A stretch of 64,000 nt of DNA from Sipunculus nudus (lineage: Eukaryota; Annelida; Sipuncula; Golfingiida; Sipunculidae). The stretch spans positions 20,639,019 to 20,703,018 of the forward strand of contig CM049306.1 in the NCBI GenBank assembly GCA_026874595.1, in the 5' to 3' direction. The first letter of the stretch is position 1; each line of letters begins with the position of its first letter. Positions 1 through 13,213 of the stretch are shown one piece after another. The translations under genes were made by a program, and so were the position numbers. Under the pieces are notes generated by a model. The model searched no databases. It saw only the letters and a program-made list of their open reading frames with translations, and had not been told where the DNA came from.

Positions 1-72
1 AACAATATAATATCGAATATCACAAGCAGGGGTATAGAAAAATTACAAATGGTATTTAAGGCAACATGTATG

Positions 73-75
<3 letters not shown>

Positions 76-110
<35 letters not shown>
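76..110. repeat. (GA)n microsatellite
   Basis: About 17 uninterrupted GA dinucleotides. Confidence 0.97.
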
Positions 111-115
<5 letters not shown>

Positions 116-1396
116 AAAACTATTCTAGGATAACTGAAGCAAGTTTAACATGCATATATATATCAGTAAATCAGTAGACTACCTCAGTTGGGGCTAGAAA
201 GCAGGGTACCATGCAGTCACTCCATATCACTGATTTCAAGTGGACTTTTTTAACAGAACCCTTCCATGCCATGAAACTGGTCCGAGACTAGAATGTGTTA
301 TCTGGCCAGCAAACCCCTGCCGGAATGAGACTTTCAAAAACGAGGGTACTGTTGGTGAATTGCAAAAGTAGCAGTGGCCCTTATTCCCAACAAAGGGCGG
401 CTTAAACAAAGGGGATCGCGCTTTATCACAATATAAACAACTAAAACATATGATGATGAATTAATAAGCGTTTTTTTTACGTAACACTCCTGAAAATATT
501 TTGAAAATGTGTTTTAAGATTTACCATAAAGCTTCAACAGAAAAACTAACCAGCAATCCAAAGGGAAAACATAATACCTATATATATACCATTAGTATAA
601 TAATGACTAAAATTGTGATTAAATTTCGAAACATCAGACCATTCCTGAAAGAACCAGATTAAATATATAATAGAAAATCAAGAGATTAAAAAAAAACTAA
701 AAATAATAATAATTTATCTTTTCTATTCACAAAAAAATAAAGGTGCAGTGGGAGGAATAGGGTTATACATATAGAGGATGGGGCGTGTTATTTTAAGGAA
801 CATTTCTAATGCTATCAAAGAGGGCTTCCGCTGAAGAAAGAACATAAGGTAATCTGGAATACGACGGCAGACGCCAGCGCTCTTGATTAGCGTACGCCTG
901 TTACTACAGCTCACTGACCAGAGATTAATAGAGGTCAGGAAATGACGTCATTACCACAAAAAACCCAAGTCTGTTTGAGTAATGGGTACCCCATTCTGTG
1001 TTTGGTATGTCGGGGGCAAGAACGGTCAAGCGGCGGGTGTTATATTTTGCCCTCATCCGTTTGACGCTATAGCCTTCAACAGACGATATGCATACTTCCT
1101 GCTTCTATAGCGAACAGTCGGGGTATCTGGATTATCTCAACACCGGAGCTTACAGAAATTGTTTTGTTTTTGTGGGGAAATTGACTTTGCATGTGTGTTC
1201 GGGGGGTGTGAGGTGGCGCCACATGTCTGAATGAGAGGGGTGTTCAGTGGTTCTTATGCTTGCATAAGCTTAATCAGAAATAATGAATTAAAAAAAAAAA
1301 CAGCGGTATAACGGACCCATAATTTCGGCATGCGACTTGTGACATCCAGGTTTTAGTGTTTATGCGATAATGCCGTTTTGAGAAGCTGGGAGAGAA
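111..1396. other. Intergenic, nothing recognised
   Basis: AT-rich, non-repetitive DNA with stops in all frames at ordinary density. A short ORF near 723-914 on the minus strand has no recognisable domain and is treated as chance. Confidence 0.6.
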
Positions 1397-1447
<51 letters not shown>

Positions 1448-1457
1448 TATAATAATA
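1397..1457. repeat. (TAA)n, 3' tail of the LINE
   Basis: Roughly 20 TAA units directly abut the LINE 3' UTR, so on the element's strand this is an (ATT)n tail rather than an independent microsatellite. Confidence 0.85.
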
Positions 1458-1639
1458 TATTTAATTTATATAGCGCAAATTCAACAAAATAGTTATAAAA
1501 AGCGCTTTACAAGACACAAAGCACAGTTTTACTGAAACATAAAATGTAGATTCCTACTAAAGCAAAGATTCCTAAAAGAAAACCCTAATTTCTAAGAACT
1601 TCTAAAAGCTAATATAAAAAAGTAAGTTTTATGATTTTT

Positions 1640-2640
1640 TTTTTAAAAGAAGCTAAAGATGGTGAAGATCTGATTGAGTGTGGAAGTTCATTCCACTACC
1701 TTCGTGCCACAGCTGAGAAAGCTCTCGAATGACACATCTCACTTCGTGCTTTAGGAATCACTCTGGCCCTTGGTCAGATGACCTAAGCTGCCTGACTGGA
1801 ACATAAAAAGTTAAGAGGTTCCTAATGTAAATAGGCGATTGACCATTTATGGCTTTGTATACTAATAATAAAATTTTAAAATCGATGCGCTGTCGCACCT
1901 GGCGCCAATGGAGTTCTTTAATTGGTGTAATGTGGTCGCGCTTCTTGGCACCAGTTACAAGCCTAGCAGCTGCATTCTGCACTCTCTGTAGCCGGTCGAG
2001 AAACTTGTTAGGAAGACCACATAGCATAGAGTTGGAACAGTCAATCGTTGAACTGATGAACACATGAATTAATGTTATTGCATGGTGAATCTTGAGTTAG
2101 GAAACCCTTTATACTAGCTATATTACGCAGGTGGTAAAAAGCCAAACTACAAATATTATTTACCTGCTTGTCAAGGCAAAGCCCTTGGTCTAGCACTACC
2201 CACAGGTTTCTAGCACTGTTTATTGGCACAACTACAGAGTCAAATATGTTAAGAGTTTTCAATTGAATTTTTTACCTTTGCTGGTTTGTACCGATAATCA
2301 GAACCTCAGTTTTATCAGCATTGAGTTTAAGCAGATTCTGACACATCTAAACACCTATTTCATGCAAGCATGTTTCAAAGGTAGAAATAGGAACCTTTGA
2401 TTCTGGTTTAAATTATACATAAATTTGACTGTCATCAGCATAAATATGATAATCCATTCAATGCTGTCGTACTAATTCACCAAGCGGTAATGTGTAAATT
2501 GTAAAAAACAGAGGCCCCAGCGCAGAATCTTGTGGAACACCGTAGGTGATCTCAGCTGGAGAAGACTTATGACCTGCAACACTAATACACTGACTTCGAT
2601 TGCACAGGTATGACCTAATCCCTTGCAAGGCATCTCCAGT
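1640..2640 (-). pseudogene. Reverse transcriptase fragment of the LINE, inactivated
   Basis: Reading the minus strand, the order is a GVPQ-type motif (GVPQDSALGP, where the family normally has a glycine in place of the D) near 2530-2541, then the catalytic YADD box at 2431-2442. LNADKTEVLIIG follows, then SARNLWVVLD, and after a frame change around 2041-2063 come NKFLDRLQRVQNAAARLVTG and LHWRQVRQRIDFKILLL. A last frame resembles the family's 'SRAFSAVA' C-terminal stretch near 1690-1720. Several in-frame stops (one just after YADD, one after GTNQQR) and at least two frameshifts show the copy is dead. In intact relatives this polymerase makes cDNA at a nicked target site. The endonuclease domain is absent. 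Confidence 0.85.
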
Positions 2641-2645
2641 TATGT

Positions 2646-3824
2646 AGAAATATCATGGCTCGATAAGAGCGCGGGGATAGGACACACAAGAACTCCGATG
2701 ACAGCTCAAGGCGAGAATCAGTCTCTGTTGATAGTCTGGTGGCACGGGGCCATTCATGGACAAAGTTAATATCAAAATAACGTTTTTTTTACCACCTCGC
2801 AAATCCTTAAAATTTAGAAGGATGCATCTCTCTGCATGATTTCTCAATCATGATCATACGCCATTTCCGGTTGGTAAACTTTTTTTGTTTGAAGGTATAA
2901 GGGGACTTGTTTCGGCAAAGTTAAGATTGGAATATCGTTTTTTTACCATACCTTAATCTTCAAATTATAGTAAGAAGCCAAACGTCTTGTACTGGTTACT
3001 TGGTTGGGTGGTTTGCTTGTTAGCTTAAGTGTAATGCAAATATCAATGAAAGGATGGTCACAGAGCAGCACCACGGTAATAATACGACATGTGGAACCAT
3101 GAACGCTATTGAACTGTATTTCTACATCAACCTATATCTCCCTGCTTAACCAACATGACAGCCCACCTGAAAATGTATATAAGAGATTTGGGGCCAGAGT
3201 GAATGTCAATCCTTTTGTATATAATTATACATTGATAATATTACATACAGCTTTATCCACGGTTTAATACCAGAAAAAAACACATATAGCTTCAGATTCG
3301 CCAGAGGGCCTTGCAGGACATCTTATAAAACCATGTTTAATACACAGTGAATGCAGCCTCTGCCCCTGCTCATGGTTATAGCATCAGATCATCCACTTCC
3401 AAACCTTACCATGCTTGATATAACTTCATGACCATCCGAGAATCAGTCCATCTCTCAACCGGGAACCAGTCTAACCTTAACTCTCAACCCAGCCTGCAGT
3501 ATAGTAAACTATACGCAAAACACGCTCAACTATATCTAATGTTGCTGAAAGGTTTCGAGCACTGGAGTGAGTGTAAATCTTACCGATTGTTTGAGTCTGA
3601 ATTCAGGACTCGAGTACTCTATTACTCCAGTAGGAATGCGTTTTGAAACATTTTTGCAGTTATTTATGCAGTTATTAACAGTCTGTTAATAATTTCATTA
3701 TCCGATATAAAATCTAAATACAGTGATTTTTTCACATTAAAACACACGTATTACTAGCTTAAAACCGAACACAGTATATTTTTGCATTTGCGAGCGCCCC
3801 ATGGATGAGACGGGTGATCAAATC
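2646..3824. other. Intergenic, no gene seen
   Basis: No coding signal or recognised repeat. A loosely duplicated 'cgttttttttacca' segment occurs near 2781 and 2936, probably a small local duplication. Confidence 0.5.
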
Positions 3825-4240
3825 TGAGTCGGGTAATACCTATAGAGTAATCGAGTACCGAGATATGTAATACCCATCGAGTAATCGAGTATTGAATTAT
3901 CGAGTTAGGTAATACCTATCGGGTATCGAGTTAGGTTATACCTATCGAGTAATCGATTTAGGTAATATCTTTTGAGTAATCAAGTTAGGTAATACCTATC
4001 GAGTAATCGGGTATCGAGTTATCGAGTTAATTAATGCCTATAAAGTAATCGAGTTAGGTAATACCTATCGAGTAATCGGGTAACGAGTTATCGAGTTAAT
4101 TAATGCCTATAAAGTAATCGAGTCATCGAGTGCCGAGTTAACGAGTTAGACTATTTCTATCGAGTAATCGAGTATCGATTTAGGTAATAGCTATCGATTG
4201 TCGAGTATCGAGTAAGGTAATACCTATCGAGTCATAGAGT
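3825..4240 (+). repeat. Degenerate minisatellite of 'atcgagt' / 'ggtaatacctatcgagt' units
   Basis: About 415 bp built from recurring short words: 'gagtaatcgagt', 'atcgagtta' and 'ggtaatacctatcgag', combined into irregular units of roughly 30-70 bp. One longer unit ('gagttaattaatgcctataaagtaatcgagt') recurs near 4022 and 4094. The irregular period and many substitutions suggest an old array. Confidence 0.9.
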
Positions 4241-5185
4241 CCAAAATCTGCTGCCGAACCCGAACTCAAAGTGTCCAAGCTTCGATTCGTGATAACCTGT
4301 AACAGAGACTTGTCATAACAATTATCCCCACATCGCAAAGTTTAATATGCTAAGGTTCTTCGAGGAAAATAAACAATATCGATCCAGCTTGTCCCCTTCG
4401 ATACATGTGTAACATGACAGTTGCATGCACGTGGCACGGACAACGAGATGAGATGTCTCTTAGAAAGTTCCCTGAAAAAAAGACAACTACTCGCTGCTGT
4501 GGTATTCTGAATAAATGGACTGGAAAGACCCTATATTATAGTGTGTTCTCACTGGATAGGCAGGATACAGACAAGGCTGAGAAATACATGTATGCCCTAA
4601 CATATGTTCCCGGCGGTTTAATTACATCTTTGTGGCATACAAAAAGCCGGCGACGTCAAGGTGTGCCGGCTGCATGTCGACGGGCGAGCGAACATCTGTC
4701 ATAAGAGCAATATAAATAATTAGGGACGCGTGCCACAAAACATATGTAGAGTCATAAAGGACCTCTAGCCGGCTACCGTCTACGAAGCATTTTCACGTGA
4801 CCAGCTTTTTTCAGACATTCCATTGTACTTTATGGTATATGCTGGCACTCCGGTGTGGCATTAATTTTACACTTTCATAATGTGTTTTCGGGTTTCCTGT
4901 GTGCGCGCATATATAAATTACATGCGTGTACACACACTCCCTCAACACAGGCAAGTATAAAAGCAGGTTTAACTGTATACGGCTTAGTGTTGTTATTATT
5001 GAAAATACCCCAAATATTAATTTAGAACACCAAATATTTTTATTTGTGTGTGAGATGAATGTGTACACGCACGGGCCTACACGGACTAGTCCACGTATGT
5101 GTTTACAATAATGTTCAATATGTGAATGTCTATTCATATATTTATGCCTTTGCCGAGTAGCACGTATTTGTGTTTTCCCTTAATA
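4241..5185. other. Intergenic, no gene supported
   Basis: Contains a 99-codon plus-strand ORF (4405-4704) and overlapping ORFs near 4811-5137. None shows a domain, and composition is not clearly coding. Confidence 0.45.
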
Positions 5186-5345
5186 AGTATGTTTCTTGGA
5201 TAGTTCCTTGGTTGGTTGTTTTTCTAGTTATCAAATATTCTCATAAACGGACGGACAGACGGATTTTCATGAAACTTTGAGGGGGGGGGGGGGGGGGCTA
5301 GGGTCGGGCCACAGAAGAACCAATTAATTAAATTCGGAGATAATC
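5186..5345 (+). mobile_element. Dispersed short repeat, copy A (decayed)
   Basis: Holds 'ggttggttgtttttctagtta', 'acggacggacagacgg', 'attttcatgaaactttga', a G17 tract and 'gaaccaattaattaaattc'. The word order matches the short element also seen at 29496, 34151, 53440 and 56518. Ends are eroded in this copy. Confidence 0.55.
5281..5297. repeat. Poly-G tract (17 bp)
   Basis: Uninterrupted G run inside dispersed repeat copy A. Confidence 0.95.
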
Positions 5346-7433
5346 AAGCAGGGACGCTAATATAAGTTTTTAATTTAAAGAAATCCTTTTAGTTGTTTGA
5401 AAGCTTGATGTCATATCCAAACCGAAAGCCATTGATATTCACTGGTATAATGTAGGGGTTGTTTTGGTCTAGAGCTGACACAGACAGCTGGCTGTCATTC
5501 AACTATATACGCCTTTTCTGTATACATGAAAGAGAAACGTTTGCATAGAATCATGGCGGCGTTATTCATGTTCAGACTACAAACATTTTTTTTCTGCTGC
5601 TGTCCGTCTTTGCTCTAAATCTCCAATACTGCTGATTTTCTAAAGCTGGTCTTTGGTCAGTTATAGTCACAGTTGACAGATTTGCACGCACCTGATATTC
5701 ATTTTTTACATTGACCTAATTTTCAAGGACTTCACTTACTACCGACGATTGTGGACCTCTAGTTAATATTTAAATTGTAATGTTTGCTACTTCGTTGTAA
5801 CATTTAACTGTAAAAGTATCATATACACAAGACATAAATGGAAACCTGTGTGTTAAACTTTGATCACGTAAACTGTTAATATATGGACCAGATGGACCAA
5901 ATTTTCAAAACCATATAGTTCTTCTTTTTGTTGCGTTTTGTTGCGTTTGAAATATGCGAATACTCATACATAATATATGCTTCTCTTGACATATGTATAT
6001 TCGGAACAGAGCAAACATGAAATTATATATTAATGGAAAATAGCAAAGTGGAACCGTGTTTTTTTGGGCGTGTCTTTGTTTTGGTTTTGTCGACGCGCGT
6101 TGAATGAAACAGAAAGTAGCGTACTAGCCATGATTATACAATGGTGAGGAGATAATCAATAATTAATGTGTTTCGTCGGAAAATGAAGCTCGTTTTATTT
6201 TGCGGAAATCGAAAGTGTCTATTTTGGGAACGATACAGAGTTGGTCGTTTATATAAACATGACTGGGCCTAGATTGTTTATAACCACGGTGCCGGGCTAT
6301 GTCGTTATGCTTCCTCCTTATGTGAGCGCTCTATTATATATATATACACATATATTTATGTTATTGTTTACATATTCTATATCTACATACCCGCATGCAT
6401 ATAATAAAATATAATGTAATATAATATACATGTAATATGATATATACATATAAAATGAATTCATATATATATATATATATATATGCGTCCATATATAATT
6501 ATTTTTTTTTTAAATATATATGCTTGTGTATGCATGTATGTATGTTTATGTATGTATGTATGTATATAGGTAACGTATGTTGATGTTTGTACGTATATAT
6601 TATATGTATAAATGTATGTATATGCATACATTTATGTCTGTCCGCGTGTGTTCTTAATGAATTGGAATATCATTTACTTATATATTTATAGATATATATA
6701 AATATATATATATATGTATATGTGTGTGGGTGAGGGTGTGTGTGTGTGTGTGTGTGTTTATCAACATAAACATATATACAGGCAACAACTTCTGACATTT
6801 GTAAAAGTGAATGAGAAAACCGTTTATATCACGGAATGAAAGCTTGGGCTTATTCACAATGCCAGGAATCGAAGAATGGTTTGATTCTTTCGTTTTTTTA
6901 TTGGAACATGGTATAATAGTACAGTGACACAAACAAGGCAACCGCACTTAGAGCATGCAATTATAATCGGGTAAATAAAAAACAACAAGATTTGATCTTA
7001 TATAGTAAACGTTTATGAACAGAACTCTTCCCTATAAAGGGAATGTGCATGGAAAATAGGTGTTGCTAACTGGAATGTATACCATGCAGCTTTCAACAAA
7101 CATGTTATTTTTATTTCAGTCAGTACCTCTGCTAGAAAGTAAGACACATTTGCATGTACATCCTTTAGATTGTAAACTTGACAATTGTGCACCAATGCAG
7201 GCCACACCGTTCCATAAGAACTTAATGCATGTATGGGTTAATGGCTGCTTTACCTTGTATATGACTGACAATTTGATAAAGCGCTACTTTAAAGAAGTGT
7301 GTCTTTATACATGCATGAACTGAGGAGGTTCTGCTTTCACTTATGTTTGTTTGTTCATTTCATGATATGTTATTAAACCGATTTATATGATTTTGGTACG
7401 GATTCGGATATATAGAATGCACCCTTGAGAGAA

Positions 7434-7437
<4 letters not shown>
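5346..7437. other. Intergenic with short microsatellites
   Basis: Non-coding DNA with an (AT)n run at 6463-6484, a loose TATG-rich stretch at 6530-6620 and a (TG)n run at 6735-6757. No gene recognised. Confidence 0.6.

Positions 7438-7497
<60 letters not shown>
7438..7497. repeat. (AT)n microsatellite
   Basis: About 30 uninterrupted AT units. Confidence 0.97.
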
Positions 7498-7499
<2 letters not shown>

Positions 7500-9561
7500 G
7501 ATCTAGAATATATTTTCGCTAACATATACTGTCTCCACTGTCAGTGACTGGTTTGGGTGCAGCAACTTAGCGTTGCCTTTATACTCGATCATGCACCTAC
7601 CATTGTCAACAGAATGAACTAAAGGGTCTGTATGGCGGAGAGGGCGGGGGGGGGGGGGGGCGGCGTTGAACAATTAAGCTTCTTTGGAATTAAACAGATA
7701 GTCTGGATTCAGTCGTGTGTGTGTGGGGGGGGGGGGGCGTGGGTCGCTGAGGTGTACTCTGTATTGGGAGCTCCTATATATGGGAGCATATGCGTTCATC
7801 CCAGTTCGTCTATATGTGTTCGTGTGATTGTTCACAGCATAACTCACACACTTAACCATCAACGGAATCGCATGATATTTCCAGGGCATTTCTTGAATGG
7901 AAGAATGAAGAATCGATTACATTTTGGTGTTAATTCGGCACCGGATACAGTTTCAGGAACGTCACCAAGGAATATTCACAAATGTACAGCCACTCATGCA
8001 GAAATGAATCTAGGAATATGGGCCGAATATGTGGACGTAAAACGGGTTTAGGAGCATCCCACAATAAGGAGACCCCCTACACATAGCGGAGGCTTGCACT
8101 GCGTTTACTCCAGAGAGGGTCGTCTCTTTTGCTTAATATCCATACATGAAGGAAAGAGGGCTATATTCTTCTTGATATTATTTATCAAAAATGAAGATGT
8201 TCCCTTGACATGTGCATGTATTGTTAAAAACCATACTCTGCATTTTATATTTATGCCAATTACGTATTTCTTTTCTTATTGCATCCACTTCTAACAGGTG
8301 TCGGTTTATATGTGCTCATGCATGTTACGCATGCAAGGGTTCTACTTTCAATGGGAACGAGTTGAGATGAATTTTATTGAATTTTTTTACAAGCTTAGGG
8401 TGATAACAAATATCCGAACAAAGTCTGAATTGCAAGCCGGAAATCTCTGTACGATTATGCACGCTGATCACAGCTGCGCGTCATATTTCCTTATTTATGT
8501 ACAACCGTGTATTTCGTTCCTTTTTATGAATAAATAAATAAAATTGTAACTAACTCAATTATATTAAATATCCGTGAAATAAGCAGGAAAACTCCTACTC
8601 TTTTTTTTATTAAACAATATTAGAACTTTTAATTTCTCAAATGCTGTCTGAATGAGAGGTTACTCATAAAAGCAAACATTCATATAGGTGTCAAGGTAAT
8701 TATTTACCAACCATAAAATGTCTTGTGTGTATGTGTATATGTTACGCATGCGATGATTTGGCATTTAACGATATAAGGCATGCATTTGATGACAAGCACA
8801 AAAGGCTATTAGGTGTTCTGCATCTAAGAACCATTCTGTAACATGGTTCATGTTGGCATCAGAATAAAACTGACTGGTACAAAAGACAAAATCGACACAC
8901 AAAGATCGGATCCAGTGTGAAAACTGAGACATTCGACAAAGGTGGGTGTCTGAATTTTCAACAGTCAATATAAAGGCGTCTTCAGTGATAGCGCTAAGTA
9001 AGGATACATTGTGTGGACTAAGCAAGCTTTGTCATGCCCCGATAATATATATGTATGACAAGACCAGTCTACTCGTGACGAGCAGAAGTATTTTAAACAC
9101 TCACGCTCATGCATCGATAGCTCCTTACTTAATAAATGATAAAAGACTACTGAAGAATGATTCATGTAACAAGAAATTGATTCTTAGAATACGACATTAA
9201 CTCTGCGTAATCAAAGGACGTACACCTGTTTTATAAAAAGCGGAAAATATCGGTAGGGCACAACAGAGAATATACCATGCTTGTATCTGCATGTGCTATA
9301 CAAGTGGTACAATTATAAATATATTATGCATGTGTACTCCATAAATCTTGATGAATAATATGCGAAACTACTGATGTTAATTATACAAAATAAATCTAAA
9401 GATACTTCCATTTCCATTTCTTTGTTACTTTGTCAATAGACCAATAGAAACCTGCACACACTTAGTACAGGCGTGAGTCATATCCGTTGCTGATAACGAC
9501 CGTTTACAGTTTATATATATTGATGACTGAGTTAATTTATGATAACATGAGATGTATATAT
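7498..9561. other. Intergenic with two poly-G tracts
   Basis: G15 at 7646-7660 and G13 at 7725-7737. A 139-codon ORF across these tracts (7632-8051) owes its first third to the G and GT runs and has no domain. No gene is supported in the rest. Confidence 0.5.
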
Positions 9562-9612
9562 CGAACTCCTCAGTGAAAACAAGATGATGTGATATGGTAA
9601 ATGTTATCTTTT
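9562..9612 (+). repeat. Left copy of a 51-bp direct repeat beside the 30-bp satellite
   Basis: Begins 'cgaactcctcagtgaaaaca' and matches 13214-13264 at about 47 of 51 positions. The two copies lie 3.65 kb apart with the satellite between them. Confidence 0.9.
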
Positions 9613-10380
9613 CTCGCTTTCCCGTTTGTTATCGGTTTGAAGTGTTGTCCATTCCGGCTCTTTCTCGTATCAAAACGAGTTTCCTTAATTCTATGTTGTG
9701 TTTCTCATCTCTCCTCTTCAGTGTCTCTTACCAAGAATTCTGTGGATTATTCCATAGCCTAGATCTTTGAACCACCTGTTCTTTTTATTCTTCCTTTGTC
9801 AATTTTTATTCTCTTTCGTACCACGACCGTTTTTGGAGTCTAAATTTGCCTTGACCTTTTGGGTTCTATATGTATTTTTCTGAATTCTCTCGTTCCATCT
9901 ATACTCTTTCTTATCATTCTTCATTCCACCTACCCTTTCTAATCATTTTTCGTTCCAGCTAACCATTTCTTATACTTTTAGGTTCCATCTACCCGCTTCT
10001 TATTCCTTTTGGTTCCATCTACCCATTTCTTATTCTTTTTGGTTTCATTAAGCCATTTCTTATCTTTTTTTTGTTTCACCTACCCATTTCTTTTCCTTTT
10101 TCGTTACACCTACCCTCTTATTCTTCTTCGTTCCATCTACTCTTTCTTTGTCCTTCTACGTTCCATCTACCCATTCTTATCCTTTTTTTTTTTGTTCCAT
10201 CTTCCTATTTCTTATCCTTTTTTTGTTCCGCCTACCCATTTCTTTTCCATTTTCGTTCCACCTACCCATTTCTTGTTCTCTGTTCTTCCTACTAATCATT
10301 TCTTATTCTTTTTTGTTCCATCTACCCAGCTTATTCTTCTTTGTTCCATTAACACTTTCCTTTTTCTACTTTGTTCCACC

Positions 10381-12920
10381 TACCAATTTCTTATTAATCT
10401 CAGTTCCATCTACCTATTTCTTATTCTTCTTTTATCCACTTACCCTTTCCTTATTCTTCTTCTTTCCACCTTCCTATTTCTTTTTCTTCTTTGTTCCACC
10501 TACCAATTTCTTATTAATCTCAGTTCCATTTACCTATTTCTTATTCTTCTTTTATCCATCTACCCTTTCCTTATTCTTCTTCGTTCCACCTTCCTATTTC
10601 TTTTTCTTCTTTGTTCCACCTACCAATTTCTTATTAATCTCAGTTCCATCTACCTATTTCTTATTCTTCTTTGATTCATCTACCCTTTCCTTATTCTTCT
10701 TCGTTCACCTTCCTATTTCTTTTTCTTCTTTGTTCCACCTACCAATTTCTTATTAATCTCAGTTCCATCTACCTATTTTTTATTCTTCTTTGATCCATCT
10801 ACCCTTTCCTTATTCTTCTTCGTTCCTACTTCCTATTTCTTTTTCTTCTTTGTTCCACCTACCAATTTCTTATTAATCTCAGTTCCATCTACCTATTTCT
10901 TATTCTTCTTTGATCCATCTACCCTTTCCTTATTCTTCTTCGTTCCACCTTCCTATTTCTTTTTCTTCTTTGTTCCACCTACCAATTTCTTATTAATCTC
11001 AGTTCCATCTACCTATTTCTTATTCTTCTTTGATCCATCTACCCTTTCCTTATTCTTCTTCGTTCCACTTTCCTATTTCTTTTTCTTCTTTGTTCCACCT
11101 ACCAATTTCTTATTAATCTCAGTTCCATCTACCTATTTCTTATTCTTCTTTTATCCATCTACCCTTTCCTTATTCTTCTTCGTTCCACCTTCCTATTTCT
11201 TTTTCTTCTTTGTTCCACCTACTAATTTCTTATTAATCTCAGTTCCATCTACCTATTTCTTATTCTTCTTTGATCCATCTACCCTTTCCGTATTCTTCTT
11301 CGTTCCACCTTCCTATTTCTTTTTCTTCTTTGTTCCACCTACCAATTTCTTATTAATCTCAGTTCCATCTACCTATTTCTTATTCTTCTTTGATCCATCT
11401 ACACTTTCCTTATTCTTCTTCGTTCCACCTTCCTATTTCTTTTTCTTCTTTGTTCCACCTACCAATTTCTTATTAATCTCAGTTCCATCCACCTATTTCT
11501 TATTCTTCTTTTATCCATCTACCCTTTCCTTATTCTTCTTCGTTCCACCTTCCTATTTCTTTTTCTTCTTTGTTCCACCTACCAATTTCTTATTAATCTC
11601 AGTTCCATCTACCTATTTCTTATTCTTCTTTTATCCATCTACCCTTTCCTTATTCTTCTTCGTTCCACCTTCCTATTTCTTTTTCTTCTTTGTTCCACCT
11701 ACCAATTTCTTATTTATCTCAGTTCCATCTACCTATTTCTTATTCTTCTTTTATCCATCTACCCTTTCCTTATTCTTCTTCGTTCCACCTTCCTATTTCT
11801 TTTTCTTCTTTGTTCCACCTACCAATTTCTTATTAATCTCAGTTCCATCTACCTATTTCTTATTCTTCTTTTATCCATCTACCCTTTCCTTATTCTTCTT
11901 CGTTCCACCTTCCTATTTCTTTTTCTTCTTTGTTCCACCTACCAATTTCTCATTAATCTCAGTTCCATCTACCTATTTCTTATTCTTCTTTTATCCATCT
12001 ACCCTTTCCTTATTCTTTCGTTCCACCTTCCTATTTCTTTTTCTTCTTTGTTCCACCTACCAATTTCTTATTTATCTCAGTTCCATCTACCTATTTCTTA
12101 TTCTTCTTTTATCCATCTACCCTTTCCTTATTCTTCTTCGTTCCACCTTCCTATTTCTTTTTCTTCTTTGTTCCACCTACTAATTTCTTATTAATCTCAG
12201 TTCCATCTACCTATTTCTTATTCTTCTTTGATCCATCAACCCTTTCCTTATTCTTCTTCGTTCCACCTTCCTATTTCTTTTTCTTCTTTGTTCCACCTAC
12301 CAATTTCTTATTAATCTCAGTTCCATCTACCTATTTCTTATTCTTCTTTTATCCATCTACCCTTTTCTTATTCTTCTTCGTTCCACCTTCCTATTTCTTT
12401 TTCTTCTTTGTTCCACCTACCAATTTCTTATTAATCTCAGTTCCATCTACCTATTTCTTATTCTTCTTTTATCCATCTACCCTTTCCTTATTCTTCTTCG
12501 TTCCACCTTCCTATTTCTTTTTCTTCTTTGTTCCACCTACCAATTTCTTATTAATCTCAGTTCCATCTACCTATTTCTTATTCTTCTTTTATCCATCTAC
12601 CCTTTCCTTATTCTTCTTCGTTCCACCTTCCTATTTCTTTTTCTTCTTTGTTCCACCTACTAATTTCTTATTAATCTCGGTTCCATCTACCTATTTCTTA
12701 TTCTTCTTTTATCCATCTACCCTTTCCTTATTCTTCTTCGTTCCACCTTCCTATTTCTTTTTCTTCTTTGTTCCACCTACCAATTTCTTATTAATCTCAG
12801 TTCCATCTACCTATTTCTTATTCTTCTTTTATCCATCTACCCTTTCCTTATTCTTCTTCGTTCCACCTTCCTATTTCTTTTTCTTCTTTGTTCCACCTAC
12901 CAATTTCTTATTAATCTTAG
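10381..12920 (+). repeat. Homogenised core: 120-bp higher-order repeat (4 x 30 bp), about 21 copies
   Basis: The sequence repeats every 120 bp, with small indels near 10706 and 12016. Each 120-bp unit contains four distinguishable 30-bp monomers, starting respectively 'ttccatctacc', '(g/t)atccatctaccc', 'ttccaccttcc' and 'ttccacctaccaat'. The last ends 'ttattaatctcag'. Like-positioned monomers in neighbouring units are nearly identical, while the four monomers within a unit differ. Confidence 0.95.
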
Positions 12921-13213
12921 TTCCGTCTACCCATTTCATATCCTTATTTAAACAATCTACTCATTTCTTATTCTTCTTTGATCCATCTTCTCTTTCCTTA
13001 ATCTTCTTCATTCCATCTATTCATTTCATATTCTTCTTCGATCTTTCTTCTCTTTCCTGGTTCTTCTTCGGTCTACCTACCCATTTCTTATTCTCCTTTG
13101 TTCCATCTATCCATGTCATATTCTTCTGCGTTTCATCTACCTATTTCTTATTCTTCTTTGTTCCATCTACCAATTTCTAATTCTTTTTCTTTCCACCTAC
13201 CTATTTCCACCTA

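Larger units (their letters stand above)
1397..2645 (-). mobile_element. 5'-truncated, decayed non-LTR retrotransposon (CR1/jockey-like LINE)
   Basis: Minus-strand reverse-transcriptase fragments run from about 2640 down to about 1640, followed by a roughly 200-bp 3' UTR. The UTR ends in a 'gcgctatataaatt' segment that merges into an (ATT)n tail at 1397-1457. This is the usual structure of a LINE copied from its 3' end: lost 5' part, RT C-terminus kept, simple-repeat tail. The 5' homology stops near 2645 and no clear target-site duplication is visible. The similarity is recognised from motifs, so the exact clade (CR1, Rex or jockey) is not settled. Confidence 0.85.

Noticed and set aside
7632..8051. 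139-codon ORF
   Set aside because: Its beginning is encoded by poly-G and GT runs, and no domain is visible.
10009..10756. Overlapping ORFs rich in F, S, P and L
   Set aside because: By-products of the CT-rich 30-bp satellite, which lacks stops in several frames.
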